From Chlorokybus atmophyticus (lineage: Eukaryota; Streptophyta; Chlorokybophyceae; Chlorokybales; Chlorokybaceae), in assembly GCA_009103225.1 (NCBI GenBank), contig RHPI01001737.1:310001-374000 (forward strand): 64,000 nt of DNA, read 5' to 3'. Within the stretch, counting starts at the first letter, position 1, and every line of letters begins with the position of its first letter. The notes beneath the pieces were generated by a model. The model saw only the letters and a list, made by a program, of their open reading frames with translations, did no database searches and was not told the DNA's origin. A program made the position numbers and the translations under genes. Shown piece after piece: positions 1-10,562 of this stretch.

Positions 1-680
1 CTGTAAAACTCACATCAAATGAGGACATGGGATGGCTAGGAGGGGGGGTGCGGGGGGAGTCACATGACGACCCGATAATAAAGCCACAATACCCACAAAA
101 CACACTTCATGCTTTTGTGGCCCATTAGTTCGTTACAGAGACTAACAACACACTTGCATGCATTTATCACAGAACAAGCTCATACTTCATTTCGGATGCA
201 AAATCTCTTCCAACAAAGTATATCGTTTCATGCCATATGAAGTAAATGAAGCTTTTTGATGTTAATGAAATGCAATTTAATATAATTTAAACAACATTGC
301 TTGTATTGACTATGCGTGACGCTATACGCATGAATAAACATGCAAGCTATAGATTAAAGACATGTACAAGAATGCGAAATATGTGAAGATATGAATAAAT
401 ATAATGGCATACATCAATTAGAGACACACATAGTCAGTGGTCGTCACACCTTGTGACGGTTACAGTTATGCAGCATCTATCCATCATGCACACATCTCAA
501 CTATGTGACACAATAATGTATTGCATTTTGCAATCGTGTAATAATGTGTATGCTGTGTTGTAACTCTCTTTGTTATTTCATTAAAATAAGCAACAAGAAT
601 ATTAGCTGTGTCATGATTGTTCACTTCGGCTTGCATACTTAACATGGCAAACATATTTGAAGAGTTGTAATGAGTATGCT
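1..680. other. AT-rich intergenic DNA
   Basis: No open frame with recognisable protein similarity, no RNA gene and no clear repeat was seen. The base composition is much more AT-rich than the gene regions to the right. Confidence 0.5.
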
Positions 681-685
681 ACAAC

Positions 686-764
686 TGTAACGGGAAGGCA
701 CAGTTATTTACCACAAATTGACCATAAAAGTACCAATTCTTTTGTGGTCGAGTGGGCTGTGACA
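686..764 (+). repeat. TRIM-like LTR 1 (79 bp)
   Basis: Begins TGTAACGGG and ends GTGACA. It is the most diverged of the four copies, with several substitutions against LTR3. The PBS-like site after it carries an extra C (TTGGTCATCGGAGC). Confidence 0.85.
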
Positions 765-1127
765 TTGGTCATCGGAGCTTGAGACCCGGGTTCGATTCCT
801 GCCTTGCACACGAATTCCGCGGTCGTTGTTTCTCGATCCAATAACATCGTAAATGGTCACTTTATGAGTGCCATCATCGATGGGTCTTGCCTAATGGCAG
901 TCGCGCCGAACTGACCAGTTCAGTCGGCGCGGCAGGGCGCGACCTGCCTATCGCGGCGACGCGACCTGTGGGGCCGGCAGCGGCGCGCTATGCGCGCGTT
1001 GACCGGTATGGGCCTAAATTAGCCGGTCCTTGGATGGTGGGGCCGGTGACCGACCCTAAATCAGACCCCTGGGAAGGAAATTCCCCAGCTGATGAGAGCG
1101 CCAGCTGCCGAGGACGTCAGCGTTCTT

Positions 1128-1140
1128 AAGTGGGGGGGAA
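1128..1140 (+). promoter_or_regulatory. Polypurine tract of the TRIM-like element
   Basis: AAGTGGGGGGGAA abuts the start of LTR2. It is the expected plus-strand primer for reverse transcription and is the same as the tract in front of the 3' LTR of the chromovirus at 44087-44099. The second internal copy has AAGTGGCGGGGGAA at 1585-1598. Confidence 0.75.
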
Positions 1141-1219
1141 TGTAACGGGAAGGTACATTAAATTACCACAAATCGACCATAAAAGCACCAAGTCTTTTGT
1201 GGTCGAGTGGGCTGTGACA
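1141..1219 (+). repeat. TRIM-like LTR 2 (79 bp)
   Basis: Shared middle LTR of the tandem. It differs from LTR3 at two positions. The PBS-like TGGTATCGGAGC follows after one T. Confidence 0.88.
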
Positions 1220-1220
1220 T

Positions 1221-1232
1221 TGGTATCGGAGC
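1221..1232 (+). promoter_or_regulatory. Primer-binding site of the TRIM-like element
   Basis: TGGTATCGGAGC lies just inside LTR2. It resembles the plant LTR-retroelement PBS TGGTATCAGAGC, complementary to the 3' end of initiator Met tRNA, with one difference. The chromovirus at 37936-37947 has the identical 12 bases. Confidence 0.75.
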
Positions 1233-1598
1233 TTGAGACCCGGGTTCGATTCCTGCCTTGCACACGAATTCCGCGGTCGTTGTTTCTCGATCCAATAATC
1301 GTAAATGGTCACTTTATGAGTGCCATCATCGATGGGTCGCGACTTGCCTAATGGCAGTCGCGCCGAACTGACCAGTTCAGTCGGCGCGGCAGGGCGCGAC
1401 CTGCCTATCGCGGCGACGCGACCTGTGGGGCCGGCAGCGGCGCGCTATGCGCGCGTTGACCGGTATGGGCCTAAATTAGCCGGTCCTTGGATGGTGGGGC
1501 CGGTGACCGACCCTAAATCAGACCCCTGGGAAGGAAATTCCCCAGCTGATGAGAGCGCCAGCTGCCGAGGACGTCAGCGTTCTTAAGTGGCGGGGGAA

Positions 1599-1677
1599 TG
1601 TAACGGGAAGGCACATTGAATTACCACAAATCGACCATAAAAGCACCAAGTCTTTTGTGGTCGAGTGGGCTGTGACA
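1599..1677 (+). repeat. TRIM-like LTR 3 (79 bp)
   Basis: Third forward LTR. Its reverse complement is identical over all 79 bases to the inverted copy at 1693-1771. Confidence 0.88.
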
Positions 1678-1692
1678 TTAATGTGACATTAA

Positions 1693-1771
1693 TGTCACAG
1701 CCCACTCGACCACAAAAGACTTGGTGCTTTTATGGTCGATTTGTGGTAATTCAATGTGCCTTCCCGTTACA
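1693..1771 (-). repeat. TRIM-like LTR 4, inverted
   Basis: Exact reverse complement of LTR3, separated from it by 15 bp (TTAATGTGACATTAA). Together they form a 173-bp near-perfect foldback. The outer end is followed by the target duplication ACAAC. Confidence 0.88.
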
Positions 1772-1776
1772 ACAAC

Positions 1777-4036
1777 AATAGCGAAGTTTATGCATAGTTA
1801 TGGTTGCGGTCAATAACGAGCTATCTTTGTGTGCATGGCATTATGGTATTCTAATGCTATGATCACGACAGGTGTCACCACAATAATTGCACATACGGAG
1901 ATGTAATATGTTATGCCGCATTGTAACGATACCTCGTATAGTTAGTGTTATTAGCTATGAAACATATGTTTTTTAATATGTGGAATTGGGCTATTTTAAC
2001 ATCAACGCTTTAACCATTAGACCATGGCAATAAAAGTTGCTGCCATAGGAGGATTCATTTGTCTCAGATATACCCGATCCCATATATGTTACAGCTACCA
2101 TGTCGTGGTTGAACGCTCATGACCTCACGTGAACACTGTAACATGGGGTAGGGCAATCCCATGATATGCATAAACACATGTACATGTGCACTGAAGGGTG
2201 CTAACTTGCTGCAGTTTACTCAAGCTCGCACTCGATTAAGAAAGCGCCATGGTACAAATACATTTGTACATATATTACTTAAAATTGACATTTAAGTATT
2301 GAACAACTATGAAGGGTGTTAAGCATTTCACTCAAGCCCGCACCCACTTAAGACACGCTACATGTTTGTATAATAATTGATGATTAATTGATCAATTTAA
2401 GTGGTCTAAACTGAAGTGGTCCAGGTCATTGTACGAGATGACCTGGACCACTTCAATTTAGCTTGTTTAAGATCAAAATAATAATAGTAATATTGCATAA
2501 AAGTGCAATCCTCATTGCTAACAAGTCAACAAAGCAATTTCACTAAAAGTTATACTCATTTGCTCTTTGACAATCCGATAATACCATACATTTGCATTTA
2601 TGAAATAACATGAAAGATTGATGAAAATCCTAATTACATTATGCAAATGTAACATCCCTTTGCGTTATGTAAATTCATACACAAATGTTGCATGGGCGAA
2701 CAATAAACAAACTTGACTTATGTGATAGTAACTGCAATTTGCCATATAAGAATCGTGGGTCTTATGTGGCAAGTCTTCGTTCAACAAACAGCATGTGTCA
2801 TGGTATTCACGAGTTCTCTTACTTGTGAACCATCGGCACAAAAAGTGTACTGCAAGTGACATACTCTATCGCAATTACACATGCATGCACATAGTAGAGA
2901 CGAGGGGTCAATAGATCAGCAGCAAGCTAACACAGCAAGCATAAATGCATGACGTATACCTTGTTCCCGCGCATTGCGTCCTGCTGACGTCATACCAAGC
3001 ACACACATGGCGATTTGCTGAGTGTGCTTTGCGTTCAGGTTGCGCATTGGGTTGGGTGTGGGCGGGCTGCAGCAAGCTCGCCCACACCCACCCCCTCGCC
3101 AACATATGGTGATATCTTTGCAATTGTCGCTAAGGCTCCGGCCAGCCCGTTGTTACATTGCTTGCTGTTGTTGTGGTGGTTTCGTTGTGTTGTGATTTCG
3201 TGCTTGACGTTGTGTGCACGTTGTGTGACTCTGAGTGCATGGGTGCATAGAATAAGTGCGAACATGTAGCTGCGGACACATTTTACATTGTTTTGTGATG
3301 TTATACACACTTACTCGCATACCATCTTTGGACATTAACATAAGCTGTTTATCAAGACTAGCGGTAGCCATAAACTTGCAACATGATTATCATCTTCCAT
3401 GCATACGCCTTATTTCTATGGCAACAATGCACACAGCCAACTTGTGTGTACTCTGTGCCACAATCTGGACTGGTTACAAAGCCAGCATCTGACAATGTAC
3501 AAACAATGCGAAACGGGAGTGCACATGCACAGTGGCATGCACAGTTAGCAGCATGCAAAGCGACATTGCGCATACCAATTACACTATTGTGAAGTTAACC
3601 ACCGGGTTCATTCCAACCTGACGTGACTGCTTGAGCATACATATACTTAGTGGCTAGAAGCAGGTTAGCATGTAGCCCAGTGGTGTTGTATGTGAGAATG
3701 TGTGGGTGGTGATGTACTGACCGCATATGTGGGTGATGAATGCGGTGTGCCTTGAATGCATGAAACCCGTTATGCATCTTTGTACACAAACAAGGCATTG
3801 CATATATGACAGTGTGACTGCTTGAGCATACACAAATTGCGCTGCATTTGCACTACTTATGATACTGTATGTCTTGCTCAACTTGAGTAATTTTGCCAGC
3901 AATGCGCAGACACAACCTCAGTAGGCGAATATATACACAGTCTGCAGCACCTGCAACGGCAGCATCAATCACTGCAACAGCCTCGCAAATAATGAACTAT
4001 GTGAATAAACACTGTTAGCTAACTTCCTGATAAAAA
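1777..4036. other. Intergenic region
   Basis: No convincing gene. AT-rich to about 2900, then more mixed with TGCATG-rich DNA. It holds a long hairpin at 2406-2461 and a GC-rich inverted repeat with 11-bp arms at 3054-3064 and 3079-3089. Short open frames overlap on both strands and show no family motif. Confidence 0.5.
2406..2461. repeat. Hairpin-forming inverted repeat
   Basis: Two 24-bp arms (2406-2429, 2438-2461) pair with one mismatch around an 8-base loop. The core of each arm is GAAGTGGTCCAGGTCAT or its complement. No flanking duplication was found, so MITE status is unproven. Confidence 0.8.
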
Positions 4037-6147
4037 CTACAGGTGATCAATGACAGCTTTGGTGAACTCTGATGTAGTGGCCTTGCCGCCCAAGTCTCCT
4101 GTTCGGTGGTTGCCTTCAGCAATTGTGCTCAACACAGCGCTCTGAATTTGGTCAGCCTTGTCGTTCATGTCAATGTGCCTCAGCATCATAACAGAACTGA
4201 GCAACAGCGCTGTGGGATTGGCAAGATTCTGCACAGAAAAACTTGTTCATGCCCGTTGTATCTCAGCAGCAAGCTTTGACAGGCATGCACACGCAGGGTA
4301 CCTTGCCAGCTATGTCAGGTGCTGTTCCATGCACGGCCTCCATCAAGGCAACGCCATCCAACCCAATATTACCACTGGCAAACAACAACACGCATGAGCA
4401 CCATTCTGAGCCACCCACAAGACCTCCAGCACCCGCCAAACACACCATAACCGAGTACAAGAGTAACACCGCACAGGTACCTGGGTGTCAATCCAAGACC
4501 GCCAATTAGGCCGGCACAAAGGTCGCTGACAATATCGCCATAGAGGTTTGGCATGACAAGCACGTCATACGCAGCAGGGTTCTTAACCAGCTGCATGCAG
4601 CAGTTATCAACGATAACCTCCTCGTACTCAATGTCTGGAAACCTAAGTGCCACTTCACGACAACACTGCATCACCAGTGGATTGCCCATATCAGCAAGCA
4701 ACACGCCCGCCAGCACGCAAGAGCAACTAACCCACCTTGACAAAAAGACCATCAGCAAGCTTCATGATGTTGGCTTTATGCACTGCAGTAACCTTTTTCC
4801 TTCCCTGCGCTTGCGCATACGCAAAAGCATACTCTGCTACTCGCGAGCTGGCTTGCCGCGTGATGACTTTCAAACTCTCAACAACACCAGGAATCACCTT
4901 CGCAGCGGCACTGTTGGTCAGCACATGTTACAGCCCAATCAACCTTGCCCACGCATGCACATACACATAGCAATGCTATGTGCATGCGTGCCTGTGTGCA
5001 CGTGTAGGTACACACTTACACATAGCACTGGTATGCATATGCATGCCTGTGTGCATGCATGTATAGCTACACGCAGGCACGCATACACATGGCCAAGATA
5101 AGTTACTTCTCACCATATGCTCAAGGCCAGAATACTCCCCCTCTGTGTTCTCCCGAATGGTAACGACGTCAACATTATCGTAACGCGTCTTGAAGCCGGG
5201 GATCGAAAGGCAGGGCCTTACGTTGGCGAACAGGTTCAGCTCTTTGCGGATGGTCAGATTCAGCGAGCGGAAGCCCTTGCCAATGGGTGTCGTCATGGGC
5301 CCTTTCAGCCCAATCTTATTCCGCAACACCGAGTCCATGCTGGCCTTGGTCACAAAGCTGTGCACAAGGCGGCTCAGCTCGTGCATATTTTAGTTCTTTG
5401 TTGAGAGGCAACGGACATATTCATGATGCTGCCTGACTGCTCATGCTATGCACATTGGCTCAACAAGCAAAGAAAGCTAGTGACACTGGTGTGATACCGG
5501 TAGCCTGGACGCAATCAACTCGACATGTGGTACGTCATGGTTGTGTGAGGCGACAAAGAGTGTAGTCACCACGCATGTTGCTATCTCTTTATGCATGCAC
5601 GACAGGCGTGTCATGAACCAGCAAAGGGCAGGAGTAATCTCATGCACTGTTTTACGCACAGTGCTGGATATGCGATGATTCTGCGCAACTGCTAGCTGCA
5701 TGGGCAAGCAAGCTGGCACCTCCAGGCCTGTCCAATCGCTGCAGCCATGCATACGGCACACAAAGGGCGGCAGTATGCACTCCTGGCAATTGCATATGAC
5801 CTATGATATCTGGTAACCAATCACCACATAGTAACTTACCAACAGGTCAGGGCAATGCACGAGCCCAATTCAGCAATCAATGGCCAGCTGCTAACCCATT
5901 GCCTTTCACTGCTTACTGACCTATTGGTAAGTGGGTCAATAGTCTTGGAGATCTCGTACTCCTCCCATTGGACGGGGACGTCGGCAGCCTTGAACACCTG
6001 CTTGACCGCCTCCGCAATCTCCGGCCCAATGCCGTCGCCAGGGAAGAGGGTGGCCGTGCGCACCTCCGGCGAGGAGGACGATGCGGCTGCGGAGCTGTAC
6101 AGTCTCCTCCCTAGAAGCAATCCGGACCTCCTCACCACCCCAGCCAT
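4037..6147 (-). CDS. IDH5-like: NAD-dependent isocitrate dehydrogenase, catalytic-type subunit (mitochondrial)
   Basis: Oxidatively decarboxylates isocitrate to 2-oxoglutarate with NAD in the mitochondrial TCA cycle, as part of a hetero-oligomer with regulatory subunits. Six exons in coding order: 5921-6147, 5114-5357, 4736-4897, 4481-4665, 4302-4374, 4037-4228, all GT-AG, giving 1083 nt and 360 aa, the usual length. The N-terminus ([19 protein letters not shown]) is Arg/Ser/Ala-rich like a mitochondrial presequence. Family motifs include [24 protein letters not shown] (about 144-156), [48 protein letters not shown] and a C-terminal FTKAVIDHL. The match is closer to plant IDH5 than to animal IDH3A. 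The ATG at 6147 was chosen; an in-frame GTG upstream is unlikely to be used. It stands head-to-head with the next gene. Confidence 0.95.
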
Positions 6148-7146
6148 GACGCCGCCTTGCCTCACTCACCCACCGCCGCCACCGCCTCCACAGCAGCCCC
6201 AACAGTCACATGCACTCCGGCTAAGGCTTTTCCTCTGATTTGCCTGCCAAATTGGGCTTCAAACCCTAATGCACAATTGAACTCGATATCCATGCTTAGA
6301 ATCGATATCGGTATGAGTTACAAGAACATTACAGATATCTCTATAAAGTCGATATAGGCTGTGTCGCCGATAAACACGCAAAATTTCCCCCCTACTAGGG
6401 TTTTGGTGGTGTTGGCGGCGTTGGGGGAGGCGTTGGCTGCGGGGAGGCTGTGGACGGGAGGTGGCGGTGAAGGTGTCGTGGGCGTGATCGCTGCAAGGCA
6501 CAGATTTGGCCAAGCAGGTGGGCAGTAACTGAACGTGGTCTGCGATCTCAGTTTTATTTTCACGGTGCGGCGCCGTCCTTGAGTTGGGCGGGAAGTATTC
6601 AGCTGGTGGGAGGTTGTTTTGTTTGCAGTGGTCGAGCTTGGCATAGGCTGCCTGGGCTGGTGTTGGCTGCGGTTAACATTCCCTGTGAAACGATTCCCTC
6701 TAAACTTCAAGTCGGCAGATGCTCCAAGTTGTTCGCGGTATAGATAGCATGGCGCGCGGTGATTGATGGCGTCTGCCCTCTGCTGGTGGTAAGTTTGTGC
6801 GTCGTGCCTTCTTTTTTGGAGCTCCCTGTGTGTTACTGTGTCGTTCTCTTCCTGCATGCGTGATGATTTTCTGCTCAGCACCTGCTGTGCATAGCAGAGT
6901 AGTAGTCTGTGTTTGCGGGTCACCACTGACCGGGGCATCTGAGCTTAAGTCTTGATGCTTGCCTGCCCGTTACTGCAGCAAGTGCACATGGCGAGTTTTA
7001 TGCTTCAAGCTCTCAGGCCAGCCGATTTCACCAGTTCAGGGCAATTCACCCAGAGAAGGTGCGCGCGTTGCCGCTACAGTTGCAAAATTTGCTGTCGTCT
7101 GACAAGTTATGCTTGCAGCAAGAGGATAGCCTCCAAAGGCAGCAAC
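6148..7146. promoter_or_regulatory. Divergent upstream region between IDH and the LD/PNUTS-like gene
   Basis: About 1 kb between two genes reading outward. It contains an AGGGTTTT element near 6398 (AACCCTA class, common upstream of plant housekeeping genes; also AAACCCTAA near 6262 on the plus strand). Untranslated leader exons of the rightward gene are likely here: a possible donor (TGGTGGTAAGT) lies near 6788 and an acceptor (TTACTGCAG) near 6979. Their coding status could not be settled. Confidence 0.4.
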
Positions 7147-10100
7147 ATGGAATTTGACAACAACGCGGTGGTGAGTTTGAGCGATCCTGGTTAGCCCGGA
7201 GTGTTACTTGCAAACATATCTACCCTGTGTGGGAACTGGTTTTGTTGGTATAGTTTCTGCTGGAATACTACTGAGTCATCTGTCAGGCCAAAGTGCTCAA
7301 GGAGGTGTCGGATTCAGACATGTTTGCTGAGGCACCTACAGCTTCCACCACTTCAACTGCAAAAGCTCGAGCCGGGAGCTTATCCATAGGACGGTCTGTG
7401 AAGTCTCAGGTACCTGTGCAAGATTTGCAAGTATCTGGCCTTGTGTGAGGACTGCGTATGCTTGGCAAGCACGCTTACTATTTTGCGCAACAGCCGCACC
7501 GGGTACAAGTGTTGGATGTGGACCCGCATCTGACAGCGCGACGAGGGCTTCATGACGCGACGGCAGCAACCAGCCGCGCCAAGCCTGCAGCAACAGTAAC
7601 AACAGTTGGTGGTCGCCGCAGGCTTGAAACAACTTCCTTGTTGGGTGTTAAGCGTCCTGGGCCTGTCGAAGAAACCATCAGTACATCTCCTGATGCTGAA
7701 CAGCCGGTGAAGAAGAAGAAACGGAAATCAGTTTCATGGGCTCCTGATCATAAGCTTTGTGATGTAAGCATGTGCATGGGTTGTGAACGTTATTTGAGCT
7801 GGGGCTGGCGGTGTATATCTCCTGTCCTGTTGCAGCCATCACGTACACATTAGCTGTAATATGTGAATGCCCGGCAGACACTTTCACTTGCTCGGCTGGG
7901 CCATCCAAAGTCACAGCTTGCAGCCAGTGCCTTTCATGCAGCATGGTCTTCACTACTCTTGCTATCTACTCTTGCTATCTTGCTGTACACTATGTGACTC
8001 TGATGAGACGCTGCTTGTATGGCAGGTTTTGTTGTTCTACAAGGATGACTCGCGTCCTCCACAGCATCAGGCTGAAGCACCAACACATGAGGAACCCGTT
8101 GACGGACCTCCTGGCTTTGAAGCAGCTGCGCGGATGGAGCATGACCAGGAGAGGGCGTGGCATCAGAGGCATACTCAAGATCATGTCGTACAAGAACAGC
8201 TGCGTATGTCCCATCATCAGCAACAAGAGCGCAAGAGTGCTTTGGCGAAGCAGGTACTTGTGACTGTCATGTTGCATTGCTCCGTTGGCACTGTGTGCCC
8301 AAGTTGGCCTGCTGACAGAACTCCGTGCAGAGTGGTGGTCGGAGTCGCGAGGAAGAGCGTAGTGCGTATGAAGCGCTTCAGCCTCAGCTGAGTTGGCGAC
8401 AACCTGAACAGGTAGATGTTGAGGTTGTTTGGGACATGCGGGCCTGTGGCAGCAATTCACTTGGTCGAAAACTCTTTATGATATATATTATTCTTATTAC
8501 ATCGGCAAAATGGTGTGACAAGTATGCAAATATTCTGAATCCAATTATCAATCAACTTGTCAAATCGGTTTGGTTGGTACATTGTCGGTATACGTAGGTG
8601 TATTCAACAGTCATCACATGTATAACTGGTTGCATGCATCAGCCATGCAGCAATAGCATGCCAGCAGCGTGTCTGGACATCAGAACTGTGTTAGTCAGGT
8701 CATGTGTCGATGACATGATTATGTTGAATAAATGAAAGTGTTGACTGACAGTCCAGCGGCAACTGGCTTGCGAGGTAACTAGCAGCATGCTGTGTGCAGT
8801 GAAGACATACTTTACTGTTCAAATGCACACGGGGAACGGTGGTGATGTACTCGGGAGTATGTTCATTACAGTAGCAGTCATGTAAAGACAATTGATTATT
8901 GATTGCACTCATGCTGCACCTGGAATATCACAAAGCATGCAGGGTGGATAGTATCATCCTCACCTGCATCAAACATTTCATCTCACCAACTCCAACATTG
9001 TACAGTTACAATTGCTGGAGGAGTGGGGCGTAGCAGCTGGAGGTGACAGTGTAGAGCGTCAAAATCAGCAAGCTCGTGAGTCCAGCACCCCTGGTGTTGT
9101 ATATCACTCCTTGTCAGAGATGCCAACTTCACCAGTTGAAGCTGGTGATGAGCCTATGTACAGTGAGAGTTCAGTAACGCAGATACCACTGATATCTGTT
9201 GAGGATGATACACAAGTCAGTGCTCAGGCCCCTGGGCCTGAGCAAACCCAGTTGGTCAGTGCGTCTCCCTCCCCACATGAAGAGGAACCTGTACCACAGC
9301 CAAGCACAGCTCCGAAGGTAGAAACTCCCCAGCCGGTGGCTATTGCGGCCCAGGCTTCAAGCGCCCCCCCGCAGGTCAGCGCTTCCTCATCAGCAGCACA
9401 GGCGGGTCCGCCTTCATCGGCACCAACCGCTGCAGAAGTCAGTGGTTTGACAAATCTGTTGACTACTATCAGCCAGATGCAAGCGCCGCAAGGTCACCAT
9501 GACTTGGCGGCTCCTAATGCGTCTTCAGTTGCATCTGTGTTAGCAGCGCTCTGTTCTCAACTGCCCACACAGCAGCCACCTCAGGCCCCACCGCGCCAGG
9601 CTCAGTTGCAGGCGCAAACGCAGGGACAGGCGCACCGACAGCCTCAGCCACAGCCGCAGCTACATCAGCAACCGCCACATCAGATGCAACCACAGCACTC
9701 GCCCGTGCCACCGCCTTACCCTTCCACATATGTAAGGCCTCAGCAGCTGCCTGAACCCGCTCAGTTGTCATTACCTCAGCCCCATCCATTACCTCAGCGT
9801 CCTCCTGCACATGGTTCATCTGCACAGACATCAGCGCCGCCCAAGTTGATGACTGCAGCACAGCAAGTCGCAGCTGCTCTGTCTGGAAACTCGATAGCAA
9901 CCAACATAGATCCACAGCTGTTGATGCAGTTGCTCAGCAATCCAACGCTAATGGCGGACCTCACGAAGACCGGCGGTAGCAGCAGCGCTGCAAAGGTGCC
10001 TCTGGCTCCCAACCTTGCTGCTACCATGCCACCAGTGTTCCCTGCGAATCCCCCAAGCATGAACATGTTTCAGCCCCCAAGCAGCAACCCTCCACCGGGC

Positions 10101-10562
10101 CTCTCAGGCCCAGGTGGAGCGGGTGGTCGACCACCTCCTCCTCTGCCACCTGGCCCGCGCCCGCCCTCAGTGGAGTTCAGCAGGCCTTTTGGCCATCCGC
10201 AGATGCTACCATCACCTTTTCGGACGCCTCCAGGACCACCAGGACCAGGCTTTCGTCCAGGACCGGCTTTTCAGCACGCTGCAGGACCTCCTCTACCATT
10301 TGAGCAGCACATGCGTCCCCCGCATCTGCCATTCAGGCCTGGCGGGCCTCCACCACCTCCCCATGCACATTTGAGGCCAGAACAGCACCTGCCACCATTT
10401 GAATCGCCACCACCGCCCCTCGGAATGGGTGGAGGCAATCCTTTTCCAAACAGGCAGAAGCGTGACCCTGTTAGCAAAGTCATTTGCAAGTTCTTTAACA
10501 CACCAATGGGATGCAGAAATGGCGAGCATTGTCAGTTCTTGCATGAGCCTTGGGGTCCATAG
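7147..10562 (+). CDS. LUMINIDEPENDENS/PNUTS-like protein with C-terminal CCCH zinc finger
   Basis: Likely scaffold of a PP1-containing 3'-end processing and transcription-termination complex, the role of animal PNUTS (PPP1R10) and plant LD. Exons: 7147-7170, 7287-7409, 7494-7763, 8026-8253, 8331-8411, 9006-10562 (2283 nt, 760 aa). Features in order: a basic KKKKRKSVSWAPDHKLCDV segment ending near 139, the PNUTS/C3H-type 'RKSVxW' box; DGPPGFE in exon 4; a segment LLEEWGVAAGGDS that closely resembles LD's LDELWRVAAGGNS; a long Gln/Pro-rich region; a short helix (DPQLLMQLLSNPTLMADL); a Pro/Gly-rich stretch; and C-x8-C-x5-C-x3-H at the C-terminus (ICKFFNTPMGC...CQFLH). The start is uncertain. No TFIIS-N or homeodomain was found, so the N-terminus may be incomplete. 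Confidence 0.78.

Larger units (their letters stand above)
681..1776 (+). mobile_element. Miniature LTR retroelement (TRIM-like), tandem form ending in an inverted LTR
   Basis: The unit is LTR(686-764), internal(765-1140), LTR(1141-1219), internal(1220-1598), LTR(1599-1677), 15-bp spacer, inverted LTR(1693-1771). Each LTR is 79 bp and runs TGTAACGGG to CTGTGACA. The same 5 bp, ACAAC, lies immediately outside both ends (681-685 and 1772-1776), so the whole composite looks like one insertion. After each forward LTR comes a primer-binding-site-like TGGTATCGGAGC, and before LTR2 and LTR3 a G-rich polypurine tract. Internal domains are about 376-379 bp, nearly identical and encode nothing recognisable. 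Short LTRs, a PBS and PPT and no coding capacity are the hallmarks of TRIM or SMART elements. It must be moved by another element's enzymes. Confidence 0.85.

Noticed and set aside
784-800. tRNA B-box-like GGGTTCGATTCC
   Set aside because: It lies just after the PBS of the TRIM-like element, with no A-box, acceptor stem or anticodon arm at tRNA spacing.
887-1586. Two nearly identical short open frames (80 and 88 codons)
   Set aside because: They are the two internal domains of the TRIM-like element. They contain no retroelement protein motif and differ at the start only because of small indels.
6318-6938. 206-codon minus-strand open frame upstream of the LD/PNUTS-like gene
   Set aside because: Low-complexity content without motif, located in the divergent promoter and leader region.
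9514-10066. Minus-strand open frames opposite the Gln/Pro-rich exon
   Set aside because: Antisense of a repetitive coding exon; the plus frame continues into the CCCH finger.
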